From positions 1,674,001 to 1,738,000 of the forward strand of contig NZ_PYHR01000002.1 of assembly GCF_003121705.1 (NCBI RefSeq): a stretch of DNA of 64,000 nucleotides, in the 5' to 3' direction. Below are positions 33,016-40,416 of the stretch, piece after piece. Position 1 is the stretch's first letter; each line of letters starts with the position of its first letter. This DNA comes from Serinibacter arcticus (lineage in GTDB: Bacteria; Actinomycetota; Actinomycetes; Actinomycetales; Beutenbergiaceae). Both the position numbers and the translations under genes were made by a program. The notes beneath the pieces are model-generated. The model was not told the DNA's origin. It saw only the letters and a list, made by a program, of their open reading frames with translations, and ran no database searches.

Positions 33016-34166
33016 CCCCCGTCACCGGGGGCGGACCGGGCGGATCCGTCGGTCCCGCCGCCCCCGACCTCGGGCGGCTCGGCCTCCCCGCCCAGCAGCG
33101 GATCGACACCGGCACCGCCCCGATCTCGATGACGCTGCGCGGTCACGACCAGCGCGGCCCCGACGCCCTGGAGCTGTGGGGGGCGGGGGTTCCGACGCTC
33201 CTCGGCTCGCCGCAGGGCCGTCACCTGGCCTCCCCCCTCCCCGTCCGGGCCCTCCTGCCGGACCGGATCCTCGAGGGATTCCTCGGCACGCCGCCGCCCG
33301 AGGCGATGACCGCGCGCGTGGGGCGGGCCGTCTCGGAGCTGACCAACCCTGCCTGGTGGGTCCGACAGGTCACGAGCCGCGAGGAGAACGCGCACCCGCT
33401 GACCCTCGGCGAGACGCTCTGGTCGGTGCGGACCACCCGCGGCCGGACGTTCTCCTTCCGCCGGGGCGAGTCGGAGATCGCCACCATGGTCAAGGGCCGG
33501 ATCAGCGCGACGGCGGAGCTGACCCCGCTCGACCACCTCGCCGTGGCGACGCTGTCGCTGGTGGCCGAGGAGACGACGATCACCTCCGCCTTCGCCGGCG
33601 AGGCGGGCGTGGAGCCCCTCCCGCAGGACCCGCTCGCCCCGACCGGAGGCCCGCGATTCCCGGTCGGACCGGACGGCGCACCGGCCGAGCAGCTCCACCG
33701 GTGCCCGCACGGTGACGTCTGGGTCAGCGGGCGCGAGACCGCCGACGGCGGCCGGACCTGGACCACCACCGCCTGGGGGCCTGCCGTGCCGACGGCGACG
33801 GTGACCGTCCCGCTCCTCGGCGGCCGGTCGGGGTCGGCCCGGGTGACGGTGCACCTGTCCGGGGCCACCCGGACGGCCGAGTTGGCACCGGGCGGGTCGC
33901 CCACGGCGCCGGGCGACGCGCCCGAGACCGATCGGGGACTCCTGGGACGCGCCCGTGACGCCGTCGCCGGCCGGCCCGCCACCGCCGTCGACCTCACGCT
34001 GGATGGCCGGACGTGGAGCGTGCTGCCGCAGGACCGGCTGACCCGCACCGTCACCCGCGGCGGGACGGCCCTGGCGTCGTGGTGGGGCCCCGATCTGGTC
34101 GTGCACGAGGCGGCGGACCCGCTCGACACGGCGATCGCCGTCGCCCTCCACCACGCGCAGATCTGA
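33012..34166 (+). CDS. Hypothetical protein of the WXG cluster
   Basis: A 384-residue protein with no recognised domain, no signal peptide and no membrane segment. It is rich in strands and Trp (NPAWWVRQV, LGETLWSVRTTRGRTFSFRRG, TWTTTAWGP), with a Pro/Gly/Ala linker near residue 300 and a C-terminal LTLDGRTWSVLPQDRL region. The ATG overlaps the stop of the EspG-like gene by four bases, so it probably belongs to the same complex or pathway. I do not know its function. Confidence 0.65.
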   Translation: MTPVTGGGPGGSVGPAAPDLGRLGLPAQQRIDTGTAPISMTLRGHDQRGPDALELWGAGVPTLLGSPQGRHLASPLPVRALLPDRILEGFLGTPPPEAMTARVGRAVSELTNPAWWVRQVTSREENAHPLTLGETLWSVRTTRGRTFSFRRGESEIATMVKGRISATAELTPLDHLAVATLSLVAEETTITSAFAGEAGVEPLPQDPLAPTGGPRFPVGPDGAPAEQLHRCPHGDVWVSGRETADGGRTWTTTAWGPAVPTATVTVPLLGGRSGSARVTVHLSGATRTAELAPGGSPTAPGDAPETDRGLLGRARDAVAGRPATAVDLTLDGRTWSVLPQDRLTRTVTRGGTALASWWGPDLVVHEAADPLDTAIAVALHHAQI

Positions 34167-34219
34167 GCCGGAACGGGCCACCGACCCCGCCAACGCTCGC
34201 CGCCACCCCACCCGCCGCC

Positions 34220-34225
34220 TACGGT
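34220..34225 (+). promoter_or_regulatory. -10 element (TACGGT) of otsA, leaderless type
   Basis: TACGGT is 7 bases before the GTG at 34233, which decides that start over the in-frame GTG at 34224 (inside the box). Confidence 0.5.
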
Positions 34226-34232
34226 GGAGGGT

Positions 34233-35747
34233 GTGAGTACAGCAGCCGCAGACCACACGACCACCGGCGGCACGGTCCCCGACCCCGACCCTGCCTCCCC
34301 CACCGACCCGACCGGCACCAGGACGGCGGGCGAGTACGACCTCGTCGTCGTCGCGAACCGCCTCCCCGTCGACGTGACGGTCACCGACTCCGGCATCGAG
34401 ACCACGCGGGCGCCCGGCGGCCTGGTCACCGCGCTCGCGCCGATCATGCGAGACGCCGACGGCGCCTGGGTGGGCTGGGCCGGCACCCCCGACCTCGAGC
34501 TCGACGCGTTCGACGACGACGACATCTTCATGGTCCCGGTGGACCTCAGCGCGACCGAGGTCGAGGCGTACTACGAAGGTTTCTCCAACGGCACCCTGTG
34601 GCCGCTGCTGCACGACGCCGTCGTCGACCCCGAGTTCCACCGCGCCTGGTGGAACTCCTACGTCACGGTCAACCGCCGGTTCGCGACGGCGGCCGCCAAG
34701 GCCGCGGCCCCGGGCGGGACCGTGTGGGTGCAGGACTACCAGCTGATGCTGGTCCCGAGCCTGCTGCGAGCGCTGCGGCCCGACCTGAAGATCGGCTTCT
34801 TCCTCCACATCCCGTTCCCGCCGCCGGAGATCTTCTCCCAGCTGCCGTGGCGCAAGCAGGTCGTCGAGGGCATGCTCGGCGCGGACCTCGTGGGCACGCA
34901 GCGGGTCAGCGACGCCGCGAACATCCTGCGCTCGGTCCGTCGCCACACGGACCTCACCACCCGCGGCCAGGTCGTCACGGTCGGTGGCCGGTGGACGCGC
35001 CCCGAGCGCCACGTGCGCATCGCCGCGTTCCCGATCTCCATCGACACGACGGCGATCGCCGCGCTGGCCGAGACGCCTGAGGTGATCGAGCGGGCGGCCC
35101 AGATCCGGCGCGAGCTCGGCGATCCCGCCGTCATGCTGCTCGGCGTCGACCGTCTCGACTACACCAAGGGCATCCGGCACCGCCTCAAAGCCTTCGGCGA
35201 GCTCCTCGAGGACGGTTCGGTGAGCGTGCCCGACGTGACGCTCGTCCAGGTGGCCAGCCCTTCCCGCGAGCAGGTGGAGCGGTACAAGGTGCTGCGCGAC
35301 GACGTCGAGGTGACGGTCGGCCGCATCAACGGCGACCACGGCGCCCTCGGCAAGGCCGCCATCCACTACATGCACCACTCCTACCCGCTGGAGGAGATGG
35401 TCGCGATGTACCGGGCGGCCGACGTCATGCTCGTCACGGCGCTCCGCGACGGCATGAACCTGGTGGCGAAGGAGTACATCGCCGCCCGGACCGACCTCGA
35501 CGGCGTGCTGGTGCTGAGCGAGTTCGCCGGTGCCGCCGACGAGCTGGGCCAGGCGCTCATCATCAACCCGCACGACATCGACGGCCTCAAGCGGGCGATC
35601 ATGGAGGCCATCTCGATGAGCTCCCGGGAGAAGCGACGGCGGATGAGATCGCTGCGCCGTCGGGTCATCGACTCCGACGTGCAGTCCTGGGCCGCCTCGT
35701 TCCTCGGGACGCTGCGCGCGACGCCGGCGCGGGACAGCCATGTCTGA
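34233..35747 (+). CDS. otsA: OtsA, trehalose-6-phosphate synthase
   Basis: GT20 glycosyltransferase making trehalose 6-phosphate from a nucleotide-glucose and glucose 6-phosphate. 504 residues. Seen: VVVANRLPVDV near residue 37, VGWAGT, WVQDYQLMLVP, GFFLHIPFPPPEIF, LLGVDRLDYTKGI and RDGMNLVAKEYIAAR, all typical donor/acceptor motifs. The first 30 residues are a Thr/Pro-rich disordered head. The stop overlaps otsB by eight bases, giving a complete OtsAB pathway for stress protection. Confidence 0.95.
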   Translation: MSTAAADHTTTGGTVPDPDPASPTDPTGTRTAGEYDLVVVANRLPVDVTVTDSGIETTRAPGGLVTALAPIMRDADGAWVGWAGTPDLELDAFDDDDIFMVPVDLSATEVEAYYEGFSNGTLWPLLHDAVVDPEFHRAWWNSYVTVNRRFATAAAKAAAPGGTVWVQDYQLMLVPSLLRALRPDLKIGFFLHIPFPPPEIFSQLPWRKQVVEGMLGADLVGTQRVSDAANILRSVRRHTDLTTRGQVVTVGGRWTRPERHVRIAAFPISIDTTAIAALAETPEVIERAAQIRRELGDPAVMLLGVDRLDYTKGIRHRLKAFGELLEDGSVSVPDVTLVQVASPSREQVERYKVLRDDVEVTVGRINGDHGALGKAAIHYMHHSYPLEEMVAMYRAADVMLVTALRDGMNLVAKEYIAARTDLDGVLVLSEFAGAADELGQALIINPHDIDGLKRAIMEAISMSSREKRRRMRSLRRRVIDSDVQSWAASFLGTLRATPARDSHV

Positions 35748-36573
35748 GGCGCCCGTGGTGCCGGGTGAGGCGTTCGCCTCCGCTTCGGAGGTGCACGACG
35801 CCGTGGCTCGCGTCGCGTCGTCGGCGCACCTCGCCGTCGCCCTCGACTTCGACGGCGTGCTCGCCCCCCTGGGCGACGACCCGATGGGCGTGACGATGGC
35901 CCCCGGCGCGGCCGAGGCCCTCACGGCGCTCGCCGCCCTGCCGGCCACGACGCTGGCGCTGGTCTCCGGACGACGCCTCGTCGATCTCGTGACGCTCGCG
36001 TCGCCGCCGGTGGGCACCCTGCTGGCCGCGTCGCACGGGGCCGAGCACGGTCACGTCGAGGACTCGGGCGTGGTCACGGACCCGCTGGACGCCGACGCCG
36101 CCGAGTCCGACCTCCTGGAACGGTTGGACGAGGCGCTCACCGCGATCGCCGGGGACACCCCCGGCGTCTGGGTCGAGCGCAAGACGTTCGCGCGCGTGCT
36201 CCACACACGCACCGCGGAGGCCCCCGAGGCCGCGGCGGCGACCGACCGCGCGGTCGAGGGGCCGGCCTCCTGGGACGGTGTGCACGCGATCGTGGGCAAG
36301 TCCGTGGTCGAGCTGGCGGTGCGCTCGGTGACGAAGGCCGACGGCGTGGCGTGGGTCCGCGAGAGCGTGGCCGCCCGGGCGGGGGTCGAGGCGAGCGAGG
36401 TCGCCGTCGTGTTCGCCGGTGACGACACGACCGACGAGAACGCGCTCCTCTCGCTCGGCGTGGACGACCTCGGCGTCAAGGTGGGTCACGGGGAGACCGC
36501 GGCGACGCTCCGGATCGCCGACGAGCCCGCCGTCGTGGACCTGGTGCGCGCGCTGATCGCCGCGCGGGCCTGA
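35740..36573 (+). CDS. otsB: OtsB, trehalose-6-phosphate phosphatase
   Basis: HAD-type phosphatase of 277 residues finishing trehalose synthesis. Motif I ALDFDGVLAPLGDDP, motif II LALVSGRR, the conserved HGAEHG segment and motif IV FAGDDTTDENAL are intact. It is coupled to otsA by an eight-base overlap. The downstream 396-bp spacer is filled with palindromic repeats (36604-36806). Confidence 0.95.
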   Translation: MSEAPVVPGEAFASASEVHDAVARVASSAHLAVALDFDGVLAPLGDDPMGVTMAPGAAEALTALAALPATTLALVSGRRLVDLVTLASPPVGTLLAASHGAEHGHVEDSGVVTDPLDADAAESDLLERLDEALTAIAGDTPGVWVERKTFARVLHTRTAEAPEAAAATDRAVEGPASWDGVHAIVGKSVVELAVRSVTKADGVAWVRESVAARAGVEASEVAVVFAGDDTTDENALLSLGVDDLGVKVGHGETAATLRIADEPAVVDLVRALIAARA

Positions 36574-36603
36574 CACCGGGGCGCCCCGGCGCGCAAGCCG
36601 GCC

Positions 36604-36806
36604 GCGCCCTTGTGGTCGCAGGGGCTGGTCGACCGTGCCCTTGTGGTCGCTGCAGGCGTCGAATCACGACCACAGGGGCGCGCTCGAACGGCCCGACGCG
36701 CCCTCCTGGTCGCGAGAACGATCCGACCGCTCCCTTGTGGTCGCGACGCCGACCCGACCGCTCCCTCGCGGTCGCTGTACGTGGCGGATCGCGACCACGC
36801 GGGCGC
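36604..36806. repeat. Palindromic repeat cluster (family B), upstream of DUF559 paralogue B
   Basis: Seven arms of the motif GCGCCCTTGTGGTCGC or its inverse lie at 36604-36619, 36635-36650, 36666-36680 (inverse), 36698-36713, 36729-36744, 36760-36775 and 36791-36806 (inverse). Two pairs form complete 46-47-bp hairpins, 36635-36680 and 36760-36806, with related loops (CTGCAGGCGTCGAATCA, CTGTACGTGGCGGATCG). The others are solo arms. The rest of 36574-36969 shows nothing except the CTGTCCCCAGG box. Confidence 0.85.
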
Positions 36807-36881
36807 AGTCGGGGACGCCACAACCACCGAGCGCGGGTGGCGCGCGTGTCATTCGCCTCGGTGACCTGGCACGCACGTCGA

Positions 36882-36892
36882 CTGTCCCCAGG
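36882..36892 (+). promoter_or_regulatory. Shared upstream box CTGTCCCCAGG (paralogue B)
   Basis: Identical to the box at 26453-26463 and at the same distance (78 versus 77 bases) from the ATG. Confidence 0.4.
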
Positions 36893-36969
36893 ACACGAAC
36901 GTGTGGCCTCGATCCCCGCCTGCTCCGGACGCCCTGGCGCGCGGCGTCGACGTCGGGTGGTCTTCACCG

Positions 36970-37971
36970 ATGTCCCCCACCACCCTTCCCGTTCTCCGTC
37001 TCGTACCTGACGACCTCCTGGTCGGCGCGCTTCGAGAGGTCGCCGTGCGACAGCTCGGAATCCTCTCCGTCGCCCAGCTGAGGGATCACGGCGTCACCCG
37101 CTCCACCGTGCGGAACCGCGTCGAGAAGCGCCGCTGGCGCTCGGTCGCGCGCGGCGTCGTCGACGTCGGAGCCGTTCCCCCGGACCAGCTCCACCCGGCC
37201 GAACGCCTGACGCGGTCAGCGGTCCTCGGCCTGGTGGCGCGAGGTCCGGACGCGATCGCCGTCGGGCTCTCGGCACTGGCGCTGTTCGGGGTGTGGGGTG
37301 TCCCGCTGAACACTCCCCCGCAGGTGACCAAACCGGACGCGAGCGGACGGAAGAAGCGGGCCGAGGTCGTCTGCCGACGCTTCGTGCCCGGCGACTCGAT
37401 CACTCACGTGAACGGATTCCGGGTCGTCACGGCCGACCGGGCACTGGCGCAGGCGATCGTCGAGGTGGACGCGCGGACAGCTCTGGGTCTGCTGGACAGC
37501 GCGCTGCACCGAGGGGTCATCGACGTCGGCGACCTCGAGCGGGTCAGCTCGCTCGCCTCCCGTCGGCGAGGCGCCAGGAAGATCTGGGACGTGTGGCGGC
37601 TGGTGGACGGACGGCGCGAATCGCCGCTGGAGTCCTGGGCCTACTACGACCTCGTCGCCGCCGGGCTGACCCCGACCGACATCCAGGTGACCTTCCGAGA
37701 CTCCTTCGGCCGGGTCCTCGCCCGCGCGGACATCGGCTTCAAGCTGCCCGACGGGAGCTGGCTGCTCATCGAGCTCGACGGCAGGGAGTACCACCCGCCC
37801 GGGCTGGCCGGCGTCGAGGAGTCGCGCGACAACACCCTCTCGATCGATGCCTTCGGCACGACGCTCCGGTACCGCGGCCATCACCTCGGACCGCGGGGGC
37901 AGATGATCCGCGAGGTTCGCCGGGCGCTCGAGGCACGGCACTGGGTGCCTGCACGGGCCGCTGCGGCGTGA
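36970..37971 (+). CDS. AbiEi-type winged-helix / DUF559-like nuclease-fold protein (paralogue B)
   Basis: A 333-residue paralogue of the protein at 25291-26376. Near-identical blocks are DGRRESPLESWAYYDL, AAGLTPTDIQV, ADIGFKLPDGSWL and IELDGREYHPP; the last three hold the acidic residues expected of a PD-(D/E)XK/Vsr-like core. The N-terminus (GILSVAQLRDHGVTRSTVRN, WRSVARGVVDV) resembles the AbiEi winged helix. It is flanked on both sides by family B palindromes. I chose ATG 36970 over the in-frame GTG 36901 by the conserved distance to the CTGTCCCCAGG box. No toxin partner is adjacent. DNA nicking or repeat binding is speculation. Confidence 0.72.
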   Translation: MSPTTLPVLRLVPDDLLVGALREVAVRQLGILSVAQLRDHGVTRSTVRNRVEKRRWRSVARGVVDVGAVPPDQLHPAERLTRSAVLGLVARGPDAIAVGLSALALFGVWGVPLNTPPQVTKPDASGRKKRAEVVCRRFVPGDSITHVNGFRVVTADRALAQAIVEVDARTALGLLDSALHRGVIDVGDLERVSSLASRRRGARKIWDVWRLVDGRRESPLESWAYYDLVAAGLTPTDIQVTFRDSFGRVLARADIGFKLPDGSWLLIELDGREYHPPGLAGVEESRDNTLSIDAFGTTLRYRGHHLGPRGQMIREVRRALEARHWVPARAAAA

Positions 37972-37987
37972 GTCGGGCACCCGGACC

Positions 37988-38096
37988 GCGCCCTTGCGGT
38001 CACGTCGCCTCGCCCACCGTGCCCTTGTGGTCGCTGTACGACGCCGATCACGACCACAAGGGCGCGTTCAAACCACCTGCGCGACCACAAGGGCGC
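37988..38096. repeat. Palindromic repeat cluster (family B), downstream of DUF559 paralogue B
   Basis: A solo arm at 37988-38003, one full 47-bp hairpin 38019-38065 (GTGCCCTTGTGGTCGC, loop CTGTACGACGCCGATCA, then CGACCACAAGGGCGC), and an inverted solo arm at 38082-38096. The loop is nearly the same as in the upstream hairpins. The first arm begins 17 bases after the stop codon of paralogue B. Confidence 0.85.
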
Positions 38097-38152
38097 GGTC
38101 ACACCCGCCCCGGCGAGTGACCGACCTCACAGCGCCACCACTCCGTCTGTGG

Positions 38153-38158
38153 CACAAT
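38153..38158 (+). promoter_or_regulatory. Possible -10 (CACAAT) of the UgpC/MsmK gene
   Basis: CACAAT in the 190-base spacer before 38287; no convincing -35. It would give a leader of about 120 bases in which I see no known riboswitch. Confidence 0.25.
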
Positions 38159-38286
38159 GGCTCCGCCTCACGAGCGTCGGCCACGGCCGAGCAGCGCACC
38201 GCGAGGCGTGTCAGCGCAGACGCACTGCCACTCTTCACAACGGATCGTCCGGCACGTACCTGCCGGTGAAGGGATTGCGATCACCT

Positions 38287-39414
38287 ATGGCTACCGTCAC
38301 CTACGACAACGCCACCCGCATCTACCCCGGGGCCACTCGCCCCTCGGTCGACGCCCTCAGCCTCGAGGTCGCGGACGGCGAGTTCCTCGTCCTCGTCGGC
38401 CCCTCCGGCTGCGGAAAGTCCACCTCGCTGCGCATGCTCGCCGGCCTCGAGGACGTCAACTCCGGCCGCATCCTGATCGGCGACCGCGACGTCACCGACG
38501 TGCAGCCGAAGGACCGCGACATCGCGATGGTGTTCCAGAACTACGCGCTGTACCCGCACATGTCCGTCGCCGACAACATGGGCTTCGCCCTGAAGATCGC
38601 CGGCACCCCGAAGCCGGAGATCCGTCAGCGCGTCGAGGAGGCTGCCAAGATCCTCGACCTCGAGCAGTACCTCGACCGCAAGCCGAAGGCCCTCTCCGGT
38701 GGTCAGCGTCAGCGTGTCGCCATGGGCCGCGCCATCGTCCGTCAGCCGCAGGTGTTCCTCATGGACGAGCCGCTGTCGAACCTCGACGCCAAGCTTCGCG
38801 TGCAGACCCGTACGCAGATCGCCTCGCTCCAGCGTCGTCTCGGCGTCACCACGGTCTACGTCACGCACGACCAGACCGAGGCCCTCACCATGGGCGACCG
38901 CATCGCGGTCCTCAAGGACGGCCTGCTCCAGCAGGTCGGCACGCCGCGTGAGATGTACGACACGCCCGCCAACATCTTCGTCGCCGGCTTCATCGGTTCG
39001 CCGGCCATGAACATCGGTGAGTTCCACATCGAGAACGGCGCCGCCAAGCTCGGCCCGGCGAGCATCCCGCTCTCCCGCGAGACCCTCGCCGGCGTCAGCG
39101 ACGCCGACGGCGGCAAGATCAACCTCGGCTTCCGCCCGGAGTCGCTGGACGTCAGCGACGAGGGCTCCGAGGGCGCCTTCCCCGTCGAGGTCAACCTCGT
39201 CGAGGAGCTCGGCTCCGACGCGTTCGTCTACGGCCAGCTGGCCGGCGGCGGCGAGGCTGCCGAGCACATCTCCTCGGGCGCCGGTCAGGCCCAGATCATC
39301 GTGCGCGTCGACCCGCGCCGCGTCCCGGCCAAGGGTTCGCGTCTCTGGGTCAAGATCCGCCAGGGCGAGCAGCACCACTTCGCGTCCGCCTCGGGTCTGC
39401 GTCTGCCCAACTGA
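38287..39414 (+). CDS. ugpC: Multi-sugar ABC importer ATPase (UgpC/MsmK/MsiK type)
   Basis: A 375-residue ATP-binding subunit. Walker A GPSGCGKST (38-46), Q-loop FQNYALYPHMS, signature LSGGQRQR, Walker B VFLMDEP, and the C-terminal TOBE/OB regulatory domain (about 240-370). In actinobacteria this type energises several unlinked carbohydrate importers (MsiK), and here no permease or binding protein is adjacent, which fits. Codon use is very biased, suggesting high expression. A strong hairpin follows the stop. Confidence 0.92.
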   Translation: MATVTYDNATRIYPGATRPSVDALSLEVADGEFLVLVGPSGCGKSTSLRMLAGLEDVNSGRILIGDRDVTDVQPKDRDIAMVFQNYALYPHMSVADNMGFALKIAGTPKPEIRQRVEEAAKILDLEQYLDRKPKALSGGQRQRVAMGRAIVRQPQVFLMDEPLSNLDAKLRVQTRTQIASLQRRLGVTTVYVTHDQTEALTMGDRIAVLKDGLLQQVGTPREMYDTPANIFVAGFIGSPAMNIGEFHIENGAAKLGPASIPLSRETLAGVSDADGGKINLGFRPESLDVSDEGSEGAFPVEVNLVEELGSDAFVYGQLAGGGEAAEHISSGAGQAQIIVRVDPRRVPAKGSRLWVKIRQGEQHHFASASGLRLPN

Positions 39415-39435
39415 CGCCAGCCCCACCCAGCACCA

Positions 39436-39473
39436 CCGCGAGGGCGGTCCCGTCACCGGGGCCGCCCTCGCGG
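39436..39473 (+). terminator. Terminator of the UgpC/MsmK gene
   Basis: A 16-bp stem with one mismatch (39436-39451 with 39458-39473), 6-base loop, 22 bases past the stop. Confidence 0.75.
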
Positions 39474-39565
39474 CACGTCCGGCCCCGCGAGCCTCGTGCA
39501 GCACCCGACGACACCGACGTCGTCGCCTCGCCCGGACGTCCGCACGCCCCACCCCCGCGGTACGG

Positions 39566-39571
39566 GAGAAT
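39566..39571 (+). promoter_or_regulatory. -10 element (GAGAAT) of the ABC ATPase gene, leaderless type
   Basis: GAGAAT is 6 bases before ATG 39578. Confidence 0.4.
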
Positions 39572-39577
39572 GGACCC

Positions 39578-40357
39578 ATGGCTCACACAGCTGAACCGAT
39601 CATCGTCGCCAGCGGCCTCCGCGCCGGGTACCTGGGCGAGGAGGTCCTCCGCGGCATCGACCTCACGATCGCGCGCAAGGACGCCCCCGTCGGCATCGTC
39701 GGGCCCTCGGGCGCCGGCAAGTCGACGATCGTCCGCGCCCTCATGGGGATCATCACGCCCTACGCCGGGTCCGTGACCTTCCGCGGCCGCACCGTGAGCA
39801 AGCTGCGCCGCGGCGACCGCAAGATCTTCGCCGGCGAGGTCCGCCGGGTCTCCCAGGACGGCGTCCCCACCACCGACCCGCGCCTCACCGCCGAGGCGTA
39901 CCTCAAGGGCGCGCTCAAGGACGCCCGCAAGGCGGGCCGGACGCACGGCACCACGATCGAGGGGCTGCTGAACTTCGTCGCCCTCGAGCAGCACTTCATC
40001 GGTCGCCGCATCATCACGATGTCGGGCGGCGAGCGCCAGCGCCTCGCCCTCGCCCACGCCCTGGCGACCCGCCCCGACGTCCTCATCCTCGACGAGCCGC
40101 TGACCGCGATCGACCCCGGCCTGCGCTCGGAGGTCCTGCGCCGCGTCAAGGAGCTGACCGTCGACCTCGGCATCAGCGTGCTGCTGGTCTCCCACGACCT
40201 CGAGTCGGTCGACCGCCTGTGCCCCACGGTGCACGCGCTCGCCGACGGCGTGTTCGTCCAGAGCGGTCCCCTCTCGGAGATCCTCGCGGCCCCGGCCCAC
40301 CCCGTCGTGGCCGATCTCGCCGCCGCGGCCCCGCTGACGGCCCAGCGACTGCGCTGA
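39578..40357 (+). CDS. ABC transporter ATP-binding protein (orphan)
   Basis: A 259-residue ATPase with Walker A GPSGAGKST, signature MSGGERQRLALAHALA, Walker B VLILDEPLTAIDPG and switch His in LVSHDLES. It resembles peptide/nickel-type (Dpp/Opp) ATPases. An unusual basic insert (SKLRRGDRKIFAGEVRRVSQ) replaces the usual Q-loop surroundings. No permease or binding protein lies next to it. The gene for a DUF4032 protein follows 59 bases later, so a joint role is possible. Confidence 0.85.
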   Translation: MAHTAEPIIVASGLRAGYLGEEVLRGIDLTIARKDAPVGIVGPSGAGKSTIVRALMGIITPYAGSVTFRGRTVSKLRRGDRKIFAGEVRRVSQDGVPTTDPRLTAEAYLKGALKDARKAGRTHGTTIEGLLNFVALEQHFIGRRIITMSGGERQRLALAHALATRPDVLILDEPLTAIDPGLRSEVLRRVKELTVDLGISVLLVSHDLESVDRLCPTVHALADGVFVQSGPLSEILAAPAHPVVADLAAAAPLTAQRLR

Positions 40358-40416
40358 CCACCGGCCACCCCCGGCCACGTCGCGACGCCCCACCCCGGCT
40401 CCCCGAAGGACCTCCC

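Noticed and set aside
36604-38096. Possible CRISPR array
   Set aside because: The repeats are palindromic, mixed in orientation and irregularly spaced, with related loops and no unique spacers or cas genes.
38097-38286. Riboswitch in the long leader of the UgpC/MsmK gene
   Set aside because: I looked for known motif cores and stable long stems and found none convincing.
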